Source: Colwellia psychrerythraea 34H (lineage in GTDB: Bacteria > Pseudomonadota > Gammaproteobacteria > Enterobacterales > Alteromonadaceae). From it: a stretch of 64,000 nt of DNA. Both the position numbers and the translations under genes were made by a program. Numbering within the stretch: position 1 is the first letter of the stretch; each line of letters starts with the position of its first letter. Under the pieces are notes generated by a model. The model saw only the letters and a program-made list of their open reading frames with translations. It did not search any database and was not told the DNA's origin. The DNA is taken from NCBI RefSeq assembly GCF_000012325.1, contig NC_003910.7, positions 496,001-560,000 of the forward strand, written 5' to 3'. Below are positions 28,257 through 36,045 of this stretch, one piece after another.

Positions 28257-28280
28257 AAATGCCTCTATTCAGAGGCATTT
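28257..28280. terminator. Bidirectional terminator between the oxidase and PEP-CTERM genes
   Basis: Perfect 10-bp stem (AAATGCCTCT with AGAGGCATTT) and a 4-base loop, A-rich on the left and T-rich in the other direction. It lies between convergent genes and can serve both. Confidence 0.85.
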
Positions 28281-28310
28281 ACTACATTTTCTAGGTCTAT
28301 CAGCAAATAA

Positions 28311-29111
28311 TTAAGCTTGTTTACGACGAGCAGCGCCTGCTAAACCAAGTAAACCTAAGCCAAAAATAGCTAAAGAAGTAGGTTCTGGTACTTGAAAACT
28401 GGCATGCTGGCCATTACCATCAAAACTATACAAAGAATTATCGTTATTGAAACGTGCCGTAGCAGTATTACCAAGATCGCCAAATGGCATGTTGTTGTAG
28501 TCAAGCGTGCCCATTGCCAATCCGCCTACAACTGACAACGTAAATTCAGTTTCACCACCTAACAGTGTACCGTCTAGGTCAAAGAAATCAAATGTATAAG
28601 AAGCCCATAAGGTGCCATTCTGTGCTTCTGCAAATTTTTCATGAGCAGTCGAAGACAAGGTCGTATCAGTAGCAGTATTTGAATCAAAATCTGGCGATTG
28701 GTCGATATAAATATTGAGCCATGCGTTATCGCTATTAAAAGTATTAACACCCGTTGCTATTAAACCACCAAAAGCATAAGTCAGTTCACAGCCAGCGGTA
28801 ACACAGAATGAAGGAGGTCCCGCAGGATCTCTGCCATCAGCAAAGCTATAAAACTCACCAATACCAACCAATTCCGCACCAGCAGCACCAAGAACTGCGT
28901 CATCAGTTATAATTGTATCAACTCCATTAGCCATTCCAGTAGCACTATTAGTAAACCACTGTTGAAAATTACTTTGCATGGCAACGCCACCAGCATGTGT
29001 TGTAGTATCATCCCATTGTATTCCTCCAGCAGTCACCACAGCCGCAGATGCCGCAAAGCTAGATAAAATCATTGTTCCTGCAATTGTTCCTGCTATCATT
29101 AATTTTTTCAT
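28311..29111 (-). CDS. PEP-CTERM sorting domain protein
   Basis: About 266 residues. Sec signal at the N terminus (KKLMIAGTIAGTMILSSF, cleaved near AASA) and a classic PEP-CTERM tail: VPEPTSLAIFGLGLLGLAG, then basic ARRKQA. Such proteins are cut and anchored or released by an exosortase. The body (about residues 25-240) is beta-rich with many Asn/Asp/Gly and one Cys pair near 103/109, with no known enzyme motif. I chose the ATG ending at 29111, since AAGGA is 7 bases upstream; the ATG at 29117 is too close. Two sigma-54-like promoters lie upstream in a tandem repeat. Confidence 0.9.
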   Translation of the reverse strand: MKKLMIAGTIAGTMILSSFAASAAVVTAGGIQWDDTTTHAGGVAMQSNFQQWFTNSATGMANGVDTIITDDAVLGAAGAELVGIGEFYSFADGRDPAGPPSFCVTAGCELTYAFGGLIATGVNTFNSDNAWLNIYIDQSPDFDSNTATDTTLSSTAHEKFAEAQNGTLWASYTFDFFDLDGTLLGGETEFTLSVVGGLAMGTLDYNNMPFGDLGNTATARFNNDNSLYSFDGNGQHASFQVPEPTSLAIFGLGLLGLAGAARRKQA

Positions 29112-29157
29112 TATCATGTCCTTATTAATTTAAATAAAGTAACTTGCAATGGTTATA

Positions 29158-29174
29158 AAGCAATCAATATACCA
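29158..29174 (-). promoter_or_regulatory. Sigma-54-type promoter, proximal copy
   Basis: Minus strand reads TGGTATATTGATTGCTT: GG and GC elements 10 bases apart, as in the -24/-12 consensus TGGCACG-N4-TTGCW. Start of transcription would fall near 29148, about 37 bases before the ATG. Confidence 0.65.
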
Positions 29175-29201
29175 AGATTATTAACACTTGCTATGGTTAT
29201 A

Positions 29202-29218
29202 AAGCAATCAACATACCA
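29202..29218 (-). promoter_or_regulatory. Sigma-54-type promoter, distal copy
   Basis: Minus strand reads TGGTATGTTGATTGCTT, closer to consensus than the proximal copy (G at the seventh base). The same 10-base spacing between GG and GC. PEP-CTERM genes in other bacteria are controlled by RpoN with the PrsK/PrsR two-component pair. Confidence 0.65.
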
Positions 29219-29407
29219 AGATTATTAACCCTTGAAGTTAAAGAAAAAAAAATCACATCGCTTGAATTGATCATATTTTAACCAGTAATGTGTAAAGAAT
29301 GCTGACAGTTTTAATGTTAGTGATTTTCTCTTTTAGCAGCCATAATTAGTGTACCCACTTTATCAAACAAGTCGTCCATGGTGCTTTATAAGCTATCAAT
29401 CAACTCA

Positions 29408-32161
29408 TTACCTCATAGCCTGAACTTTAGAATAGAAGGTTCTATCTTTGATAGAGTCTAGTAGGGCTTTCACTTTATCCGTTTTGCCGGTAGCTAAATA
29501 AGCTTTAGTTAAATTCACATAGGTGGTTTCAGCTTCACTGCCTTGATTGATGGCATTTAGCAACACGATAATCGCGCTGTCGAAATTTTTAACCGTCACT
29601 AAGGCCGCACCATAGGTGTCTGATATTTGATGAATGCCTGATTTAAGTTCAAACGCTTTTTCAGCATATAACAATGCTTGCTCGGGTCTAGCGCGTTTCA
29701 ACTCCAGCATCGCCAAGTTATTTAATACCACCGCATTGTTTTGTTCACTTTGGTTTATTATCTCTAAGTGCTTGATAGCCTTAGCCTCATCAAACTGCAT
29801 ATATAACTCAGCTAATAAAAGCCTTACTTTATGATCTTTTATCATTCTAGAAAGGTAACTCTCTATGGTCTGGGCAGCTTCTGCTTTTTGACCATTGAAG
29901 CTCAATGCTCTTGCTAATAACATTACATTTAACGCTGTTGGGCTTTTTTGGTACAGTTCGTGGAAGTTATCAATAGCGCTAGGATAGTCTTTGTCAGCTA
30001 ACGCCAGCTCCCCAACAAATTTATTGATAAGGTGGTGTGACACTTTTTGTTCTTGTAGATATCTCAACGTTTTCTTAGCTGATACTAGATCGCCGGTTAA
30101 TAACTCAAAATTAGCTTTTAATATTAATAACCGAGTATTGTGTTCAAATCTTTCTAATGAGCTTATCGTATATGTTAAGGCTTGCTTGTAGTTACGCTTA
30201 ACTTCAGATATAGCAATTAGGCGCAAATGTGCGACAAAATTATTTGGATTTAAAGCAAGCACTTTTTTAAAACATTCTTTCGCTTTGGTGTGACTTTTCG
30301 CTTGAAGATAATTATCACCTAAAATAGCCCAATATTGTTGAGAACTTCTAGCCCAATCAGACATGCTTTCCAATAATGTAATGGCTTTTTTTAATTCATT
30401 ATTTAAACGTAAATTTTGTGCTAATCCTAATGCTAAGGTGATGTTTTTAGGGTGTTTAGCCGCTAATGTTGATAAAAATTCAACATTGTTAGACGTATTG
30501 TTGTGCTTGAGCTGTAATCGACTTAATTTTTGAATGGCGGCTTTATGCTCAGGTAAAATAGTCACTACTTTTTGATAATAGTCAACTGCGTCTAATATCC
30601 TATCAGCATCCTCTGCAATATCGGCGAGATAAAATAGTGCAGTGTAATTTTCAGGTTCAATTGATAGCGCTTTTTGATAGTTTTCTTCGGCTTTTGAACT
30701 CAGATTATTATTCGAATGAATTATCCCTAACAGTAAATATCCAGATGCTTGGTTATCTTGCGAGGCAATCCATTTTTTCGCAATAGACCGCACTTTTTTC
30801 TCTTGTCCATTATCTAAATATTGTATTGCCAAAGAAAATTCAACATCTTTTAAATTAGGATCTAGGTTTAACGCATGTTCGAGCGATGCAATACCTGTTT
30901 TATCGTTTTGAGAAAGTTTTAGCATGCCTTTTTGCGCTGCTACAGAGGCATTTTCTGGTGCTATGATAGATGCTTTATCTAGCAACTTTATAGCATTTTC
31001 AAAATCTCCCGCTTTTATCAATTCAATACTTGATGATTGAAATAAGCCGGCATCCGATGTGGTTAACCCCTCTAATGCACTTAATTGAACAATACCTTCT
31101 GTGGTATACCCTAGTTTAATTTTAATAGAAGCAAGTATCCTTTTTATTGGATGGGATGAGGGTAAATATTTTTCAGTTTGATTTAAATAACCATAGGCTT
31201 GTTCAATATCTCCTAATTGATAAGAACTCATACCAGCAATCAATTTTGAAATAATAAACTCATTCCCTTGCTGGGCTGCACTAATTGCATAAGATCTCGC
31301 ATCTTCATAATTTTTCTTTTGATACTCAACTTGGGCTTTATATTGATGAGCCAAGGGTGAATTTTTGAAACGTTTTATTAACTCTGTTGCCTTAACATCT
31401 GCTTGCTCATACTCCCCAGCTGAGATCAAACTATTTACTTCAAAGAAAAGAACTTTGTTAGCGAAAGGATGTAGTTGTCTGTACTTGGTATATACCCCAT
31501 TTGCTTGGATAAATTGTTCTGAAGAAAATAACAAATGACCTTTCAGTAAAAGTGCCTCTGTAAAGTCTGGCGATTCGCCCAACACAGTATCAATTATCTC
31601 TATCCCTTTTGAAAAATTGTCTTCCGCATGGAGTAAATAAGCCGCTCCCATTTTACTATAAAGAGACGTTTCACTAATTGTATTTGCTTGAGCTATAAAA
31701 TCTTGAGCTCTTTCTAGCTCTTTGTTATTCAGTGCAGTGATACCAGCATATGTTAAAACAACGATGTATTGCTCATCATTTAAAGACTCTACATTTTCCA
31801 TTAAAGCGTATACTTCTTCGACTTTATTCAATTTTGATTTTATAAAAACCAAATCAGGTAGCAACAGATTCATTTCCAAACCAAACTGTTCTGCTTTATC
31901 TAGCTCCTTTTCGGCGTTTACATAACTGCCTTGCTCGGAGTAAGCTTTAGCTAAATAATACCGCGCTTCAGCATCTTTTGGTGTTTGTCGAACCGCATTT
32001 TTTAATTCAACTATTGCTGCACCATACTCAAGTTTCTGAAGGTAAACTTTCGAGGCTAAAATATACTCTTGTGTTGTTTTTTGTTCTGAACAAGCAGAGA
32101 GTCCTATAGCTATGCATACTATCGCTGCTAGCTTGATACACTTCATCGTGGAGTCGTTCAT
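29408..32161 (-). CDS. prsT: PEP-CTERM system TPR-repeat lipoprotein PrsT
   Basis: A 917-residue lipoprotein with lipobox IGLSAC (Cys24) and TPR repeats over nearly its whole length, for example EYGAAIVELKNAVRQTPKDAEARYYLAKAY right after the signal. Length and layout match TIGR02917 (PrsT), a marker of PEP-CTERM/exosortase polysaccharide loci. It probably sits on the inner face of the outer membrane or outer leaflet of the inner membrane and scaffolds export. AAGGA lies 6 bases before this ATG. The exosortase and glycosyltransferases normally nearby are not in the window. A decayed TPR fragment lies upstream at 32419-32658. Confidence 0.85.
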   Translation of the reverse strand: MNDSTMKCIKLAAIVCIAIGLSACSEQKTTQEYILASKVYLQKLEYGAAIVELKNAVRQTPKDAEARYYLAKAYSEQGSYVNAEKELDKAEQFGLEMNLLLPDLVFIKSKLNKVEEVYALMENVESLNDEQYIVVLTYAGITALNNKELERAQDFIAQANTISETSLYSKMGAAYLLHAEDNFSKGIEIIDTVLGESPDFTEALLLKGHLLFSSEQFIQANGVYTKYRQLHPFANKVLFFEVNSLISAGEYEQADVKATELIKRFKNSPLAHQYKAQVEYQKKNYEDARSYAISAAQQGNEFIISKLIAGMSSYQLGDIEQAYGYLNQTEKYLPSSHPIKRILASIKIKLGYTTEGIVQLSALEGLTTSDAGLFQSSSIELIKAGDFENAIKLLDKASIIAPENASVAAQKGMLKLSQNDKTGIASLEHALNLDPNLKDVEFSLAIQYLDNGQEKKVRSIAKKWIASQDNQASGYLLLGIIHSNNNLSSKAEENYQKALSIEPENYTALFYLADIAEDADRILDAVDYYQKVVTILPEHKAAIQKLSRLQLKHNNTSNNVEFLSTLAAKHPKNITLALGLAQNLRLNNELKKAITLLESMSDWARSSQQYWAILGDNYLQAKSHTKAKECFKKVLALNPNNFVAHLRLIAISEVKRNYKQALTYTISSLERFEHNTRLLILKANFELLTGDLVSAKKTLRYLQEQKVSHHLINKFVGELALADKDYPSAIDNFHELYQKSPTALNVMLLARALSFNGQKAEAAQTIESYLSRMIKDHKVRLLLAELYMQFDEAKAIKHLEIINQSEQNNAVVLNNLAMLELKRARPEQALLYAEKAFELKSGIHQISDTYGAALVTVKNFDSAIIVLLNAINQGSEAETTYVNLTKAYLATGKTDKVKALLDSIKDRTFYSKVQAMR

Positions 32162-32418
32162 GTTAATTCCTTTTTATTCCATATCGAGTAAGGTCTTCAT
32201 TTTTTATTTTTGAGCATCACTTTGAGGTTGCGTTTTTTAATACCAATAAATTAATCAGATTGGAATAACAGCTTTCTGGCTTCATTTATTGGTTCATTAG
32301 TAATGAGCACTTCTATGTAATTTTACGTTAAATCTACACGGTTACCTTCTGATAGTTTATACGCTTTGACTTATTTTTCCATGTATAGCAAAGCTAAATT
32401 ATTATTGACTGAAACGCT
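32162..32418. other. Gene-free stretch upstream of prsT
   Basis: AT-rich, should hold the prsT promoter on the minus strand. A TGGTATT plus GC pair near 32240-32255 has 11 bases between GG and GC, one too many for a good sigma-54 site. Nothing else clear. Confidence 0.35.
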
Positions 32419-32658
32419 TTACTGTTGTGTTTGTAATAACATTTGATAATTTGTTAATGCTTTGTCGGCTTCAATTTGAAGATATAAACTAGCCCAAATC
32501 GCTCCAGCACGATTATCTTCCTTGTTGATTAATAAATGATTTTCTAGTGTTGATGTTGCAACGGTTAATCGATTATTTCCTTGCTACACAGATGAAAGGT
32601 AAACCGCGTTACGACCACTTAGAAAGGCGTTATAAAAAGAAATGAGTTTTTCAATATT
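32419..32658 (-). pseudogene. Decayed TPR protein tail
   Basis: Read on the minus strand, bases 32658 to 32419 give NIEKLISFYNAFLSGRNAVY..., a TAG (32584-32586) and then GNNRLTVATSTLENHLLINK... and ...WASLYLQIEADKALTNYQ before the stop. The second half has the spacing and W-x-x-L-Y / A-L-x-x-Y signature of a TPR unit. There is no start codon, and the frame carries one in-frame stop, so it is a remnant. Confidence 0.5.
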
Positions 32659-32700
32659 TTAACGAGTTCAATAACGGCAAAAATATTAAGTGTTATGTAA

Positions 32701-32962
32701 TACCAATTCCAATAAGTTTCTTCTCACTCAGCGAGAGTTAAAAGTCTTAGAGGCAAGGCATTGGTTGTAGAGAATGGTCACTCCCTTCTCAAAATCAATA
32801 ACGCAGCGTTTAAGTCTTTTAAACTCGCCCTTTGGGAGCTTTCCAGCAATTCGATAACCGCACAGAATTTCTTTCATATAGAGAGACTATATGCAAAAAA
32901 ATCCTATTTGTTCTCAAACTGCTGGTAAGCTCTGAGTGGGAACAAACTTAATGGACTTGGTA
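32701..32962. mobile_element. MITE-like element, 262 bp
   Basis: Ends are imperfect terminal inverted repeats: TACCAATTCCAATAAGTTT at 32701-32719 against the complement of 32944-32962 (16 of 19 match). A flanking TAA on each side looks like a 3-base target duplication. No transposase inside. It cuts off the SDR remnant that starts at 33150. Confidence 0.7.
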
Positions 32963-33150
32963 TAATATGCCGTACAGATAAAATGCGGGTAATAGGGGCG
33001 TGATTGTAAGTGGTTATTTCTTGAATCGTAAGCGCTAAAATCATGACTGATAAGAATCAAACTAGTAGTTTTACTCTCTCCTAATTGTAAAGCGAGGGCC
33101 TTAGCAGTATCACTATTTGCGCCTATGTTCAGTATTTGTTGAGTTATCAT
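32963..33150 (-). pseudogene. Truncated SDR gene, paralogue of 19464-20198
   Basis: The start (TQQILNIGANSDTAKALALQ) matches the SDR gene N terminus (ATLIVGANSDIAKALALK) closely, but only about 60 residues remain before the frame runs into the MITE. Its start overlaps the DCC remnant just as in the intact pair. Confidence 0.7.
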
Positions 33151-33236
33151 AACAAATCCCTGAAATACATTGAGTGTTTGGTAAGCCCAGTATTTTGGCC
33201 AGCAGTGCAGATATTTGATGACGGTAAGTAGCAGTG
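33113..33236 (-). pseudogene. Truncated DCC family gene, paralogue of 20188-20601
   Basis: Encodes YRHQISALLAKILGL and CISGICYDN, matching the C-terminal part YRHPISNCLYERFG and CDKGTCYDK of the intact DCC protein. The N-terminal part with the CxxC motif is missing; the frame instead runs back into the LysR gene. Confidence 0.6.
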
Positions 33237-34109
33237 TTAACTAATAAAATCAATGATGAGAGATTTAATATATTGCGTGCGACTATTTTCAAAGGAGAGA
33301 CTGTTTTGGCAAAGGTATAAGGTTTCATTAACCGTATGTTTTAAAAAATGTACTGCAATGTCGTCTTGCTTATGAAAAGCATTCACAGCATGTAGAGGTA
33401 GCACAGTAAAACCTAAACCGCGACTAACGGGTTCTAAAATTAAGCTGATTTGATTTGAAAATCCAGTACGTTCAAACTGATTGATATGTTCAAACTCATG
33501 ATAATTTTCACTTAATAATTGTTGCGTATGATGCTCAGCATCAGGATGGCCGATAAAACCAAGAGCAATTAATGTTTGCCAGTTAATCACTTGAGTTTGC
33601 TTTGATGTAACTAATACTAAGGGCTCTACCGCTATTGGCGTGCTCATTAAGGTTGAGCTTTTTGTCTGCTCGGTAAGTAAACCTATATCCACCTTTCTAT
33701 CGATTAAGTCTTGTTCTATGCTTGAATTTGGCGCAAACATATAATCAATAACTAATGTTGGATGGGATTGTTGTATGTCCAATAGCTGGGGATATAACTT
33801 TAAACCGACACTGCCAGGCGTGGTTATTTTAACTGTGCCTATTAAGGGATCATCATGTTTAATCGATGCTTCTATTTCTTCTGAGCTTCTTAATAAGATT
33901 TGACCTTGCTGGTAAAGCTTATCACCGGCATCGGTAAGTGAAAAAGATTTCCCTTCGCGTACAAGTAGGAAGGTATCTAGGTGCTGCTCCAGTTTCTTTA
34001 TATGTTGGCTGACTCCTGATTGAGTCATAAATAACTTTTCAGCAGTTTGTGTAAAGTGGCCAATATCAACGAGGGAGCAAAATGTTTTTAACCAAACAAG
34101 ATTAATCAT
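33237..34109 (-). CDS. LysR family transcription regulator
   Basis: A 290-residue LysR-type regulator. The N-terminal winged helix shows FCSLVDIGHFTQTAEKLFMTQSGVSQHIKKLE (residues 11-42), the remainder is the periplasmic-binding-like effector domain with GFTVLPLHAV near 245. It is divergent from the VOC gene across 94 bases and probably controls it. Its last codons abut the DCC remnant. Confidence 0.88.
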   Translation of the reverse strand: MINLVWLKTFCSLVDIGHFTQTAEKLFMTQSGVSQHIKKLEQHLDTFLLVREGKSFSLTDAGDKLYQQGQILLRSSEEIEASIKHDDPLIGTVKITTPGSVGLKLYPQLLDIQQSHPTLVIDYMFAPNSSIEQDLIDRKVDIGLLTEQTKSSTLMSTPIAVEPLVLVTSKQTQVINWQTLIALGFIGHPDAEHHTQQLLSENYHEFEHINQFERTGFSNQISLILEPVSRGLGFTVLPLHAVNAFHKQDDIAVHFLKHTVNETLYLCQNSLSFENSRTQYIKSLIIDFIS

Positions 34110-34203
34110 TACAAAACGTACTCATAATTATGATTTATGATAATTGTACGTAATTTATCGTCCGTCGTAAACTACACCTATCTGAGTAACTGAGGAAAAT
34201 AAA

Positions 34204-34704
34204 ATGAGTAAAGCATATCCTAGAACATTCTCCCACATTGGGATCTCTGTACCTTCAGTAGAAAAAGCCGTTAAATTTTATACTGAAGTGCTGGGTTGGT
34301 ATTTGATTATGGAGCCTACTGAAATAGAGGAAGACGATAGCCCTATTGGTGAAATGTGTACCGACGTATTTGGCGCTAATTGGGGCAAGTTTAAAATTGC
34401 TCATATGTCTACCGGCGATCGTATTGGTGTTGAACTGTTTGAATTTAAAAACCAAGAGAACCCAGAGAATAACTTTGAGTACTGGAAAACAGGCGTGTTT
34501 CACTTCTGTGTGCAAGATCCTAATTTAGAAGAGCTAGTTGAAAAAATTGTCGAAGCTGGTGGTAAAAAACGCATGGCAGAGCCTCGTTATTACTACCCAG
34601 GTGAAAAACCTTATCGTATGATTTACATGGAAGACCCGTTTGGAAATATTTTAGAAATATATAGCCACAGTTACGAGTTAACTTACGCAGCAGGCGCTTA
34701 TTAA
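34204..34704 (+). CDS. VOC superfamily (glyoxalase-like) protein
   Basis: A 166-residue VOC metalloenzyme-like protein with two betaalphabetabetabeta units. FSHIGISVPSVEKAVKFYTEVLGW at residues 9-32 gives the first metal His (H11); GVFHFCVQDP near 98 and EDPFGNILEIY near 142-152 give further ligands, His and Glu. AGGAAAATAAA precedes the ATG. Lactoylglutathione lyase activity is possible but other VOC roles are as likely. Control by the adjacent LysR is inferred. Confidence 0.83.
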   Translation: MSKAYPRTFSHIGISVPSVEKAVKFYTEVLGWYLIMEPTEIEEDDSPIGEMCTDVFGANWGKFKIAHMSTGDRIGVELFEFKNQENPENNFEYWKTGVFHFCVQDPNLEELVEKIVEAGGKKRMAEPRYYYPGEKPYRMIYMEDPFGNILEIYSHSYELTYAAGAY

Positions 34705-34720
34705 GCGGGATTGGTATTAC

Positions 34721-34955
34721 ATAACCTGAACTCTGGATAAGCAGCACTTGCTCAACATTCCCATTTTTGTGGTTCTCATCGTTAAAACGTCGATAAATAG
34801 CCAGCTATTCATAAACTTTTTGCCTTGATAACCTCAAAAATTGACACATTGATCGGACATTTAACTACGTTGTTCCTGCTAATTTTTCTGTGTTACAACC
34901 TAATCTATTGGTTTTAAATAAACATCAAGCACTCATTATCCAGAGTTCCGGTTAC
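34721..34955. mobile_element. MITE-like element, about 235 bp
   Basis: The ends form imperfect inverted repeats: ATAACCTGAACTCTGGATAA at 34721-34740 against the complement of 34936-34955 (18 of 20 match). No gene inside. TTACATAA occurs at both ends and may be part of the target. It differs in sequence from the element at 32701-32962. Confidence 0.65.
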
Positions 34956-35015
34956 ATAAATAATGCAGCGTTATAGCATTCACACGATAAAAGTGTGAAT
35001 GCTTACTTACCAGGT

Positions 35016-35546
35016 TTAATAGTCTTTCAGTCTATTCCTAATCACAGCACAGGTTATTTTATCCCAAGCTACACTATTATAACTAGCCACCATGTCATGC
35101 TCTATCTCTGCCCAAGATGATAATAGCGCTTTATCTAGCTTAAACACTTCAATATAGTCTTTCTCTACGACAATAAATTGATTTTTATAAGGCAACAGCC
35201 ATTTTGACGTCGGACTGTTAACCAAGGTGTTTCTAGCTTGAGAGTAATCGGCAAACCATTCATTAATAAAACCACCACAGCCTTTGGGGTAAAAAAAGCT
35301 ACCCATGTTTATCATCATCAATTGCGATTTACTACCAGATAAAAGCTGTTGAGCTTCATGCCAATCTTTAAAACCTAGCTCCATTGAAACCAGTCCTAGG
35401 CAATGTTTTAGCTGTAACGCCTCGGGTGATGATATGGCAATTTTCTTTAAAGGTATTTGCATAGCTCTGACTAAGCTTGGATCTAACTTCAATGCTTTTA
35501 ATAACTTCTTTGCTTGGGTTTTAACTTCTTGTAATGCATATTCCAT
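35016..35546 (-). CDS. Unknown protein
   Basis: A 176-residue soluble protein. The N-terminal third (VKTQAKKLLKALK, then LKHCLGLVSMELGFKDWHEAQQLL) resembles the helical repeat segment seen in small conserved proteins of Shewanella and relatives, where the AK(K/R)LLKAL... LKHCL... GF(K/R)DW pattern recurs. The rest has FYPKGCGGFINEWFADY and no known motif. Function unknown. The gap on the right (35547-36045) has no supported gene. Confidence 0.55.
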   Translation of the reverse strand: MEYALQEVKTQAKKLLKALKLDPSLVRAMQIPLKKIAISSPEALQLKHCLGLVSMELGFKDWHEAQQLLSGSKSQLMMINMGSFFYPKGCGGFINEWFADYSQARNTLVNSPTSKWLLPYKNQFIVVEKDYIEVFKLDKALLSSWAEIEHDMVASYNSVAWDKITCAVIRNRLKDY

Positions 35547-36045
35547 TTTAGACCCCTACTTCAATTCAATTGTTGTATGAAATGAAAAAGCATTCGATGA
35601 AGATAGCTCAAAGCTTGCAGTAAAAGTGTTCATTGACAATAGGTTGTATGCATCACATATAACAAAGCACAGTATTAAGAAAGTGAGCTTACTGAATGTA
35701 GAAGTGCATTTGCTGAAAGTAGTGAGTTTATTTTTTGCTGTTGATTTAGCTGTTTTGGGGTGTTCGGGGCAAACCCGATGATTTTCTTGAAAAGTCACAA
35801 TTCAATTCCTCTAAGTAAATTGGCATTCCGCAAGGCCTACTTAGTTCGTATTGAACTGATTAATCATTGATATCAGAGTGAATTCATCTTGAGCGGAAAA
35901 GGCGTCTCTGCAACCTAGTGATGATTCTAGTGGACTCATTTTTTGAAGTCAACATTAGTTTTATTTAGATTTTTGTGTCACTTTTGTATTTGTTAGTTAG
36001 TCAACTATACTTGGCAAACCCAATATAAATACGGAAATTAGTCTA
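35547..36045. other. Gene-free stretch before the amidohydrolase
   Basis: A minus-strand frame at 35556-35798 has no family features and no ribosome site, so I leave it out. Nothing else is clear apart from AT-rich sequence that may carry the divergent promoters. Confidence 0.3.

Larger units (their letters stand above)
29142..29229. repeat. Two tandem 44-bp repeats upstream of the PEP-CTERM gene
   Basis: Bases 29142-29185 and 29186-29229 match in 42 of 44 positions. Each unit carries one sigma-54-like promoter on the minus strand, so the duplication doubles the promoter. Confidence 0.85.

Noticed and set aside
29142..29229. Tandem 44-bp repeats as iterons of an origin
   Set aside because: Only two units, no replication gene nearby, and each holds a good sigma-54 promoter pattern.
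32240..32255. Sigma-54 site upstream of prsT
   Set aside because: GG and GC are 11 bases apart instead of 10, so spacing does not fit.
35556..35798. 80-codon minus-strand frame
   Set aside because: No ribosome site or recognisable pattern; composition like non-coding DNA.
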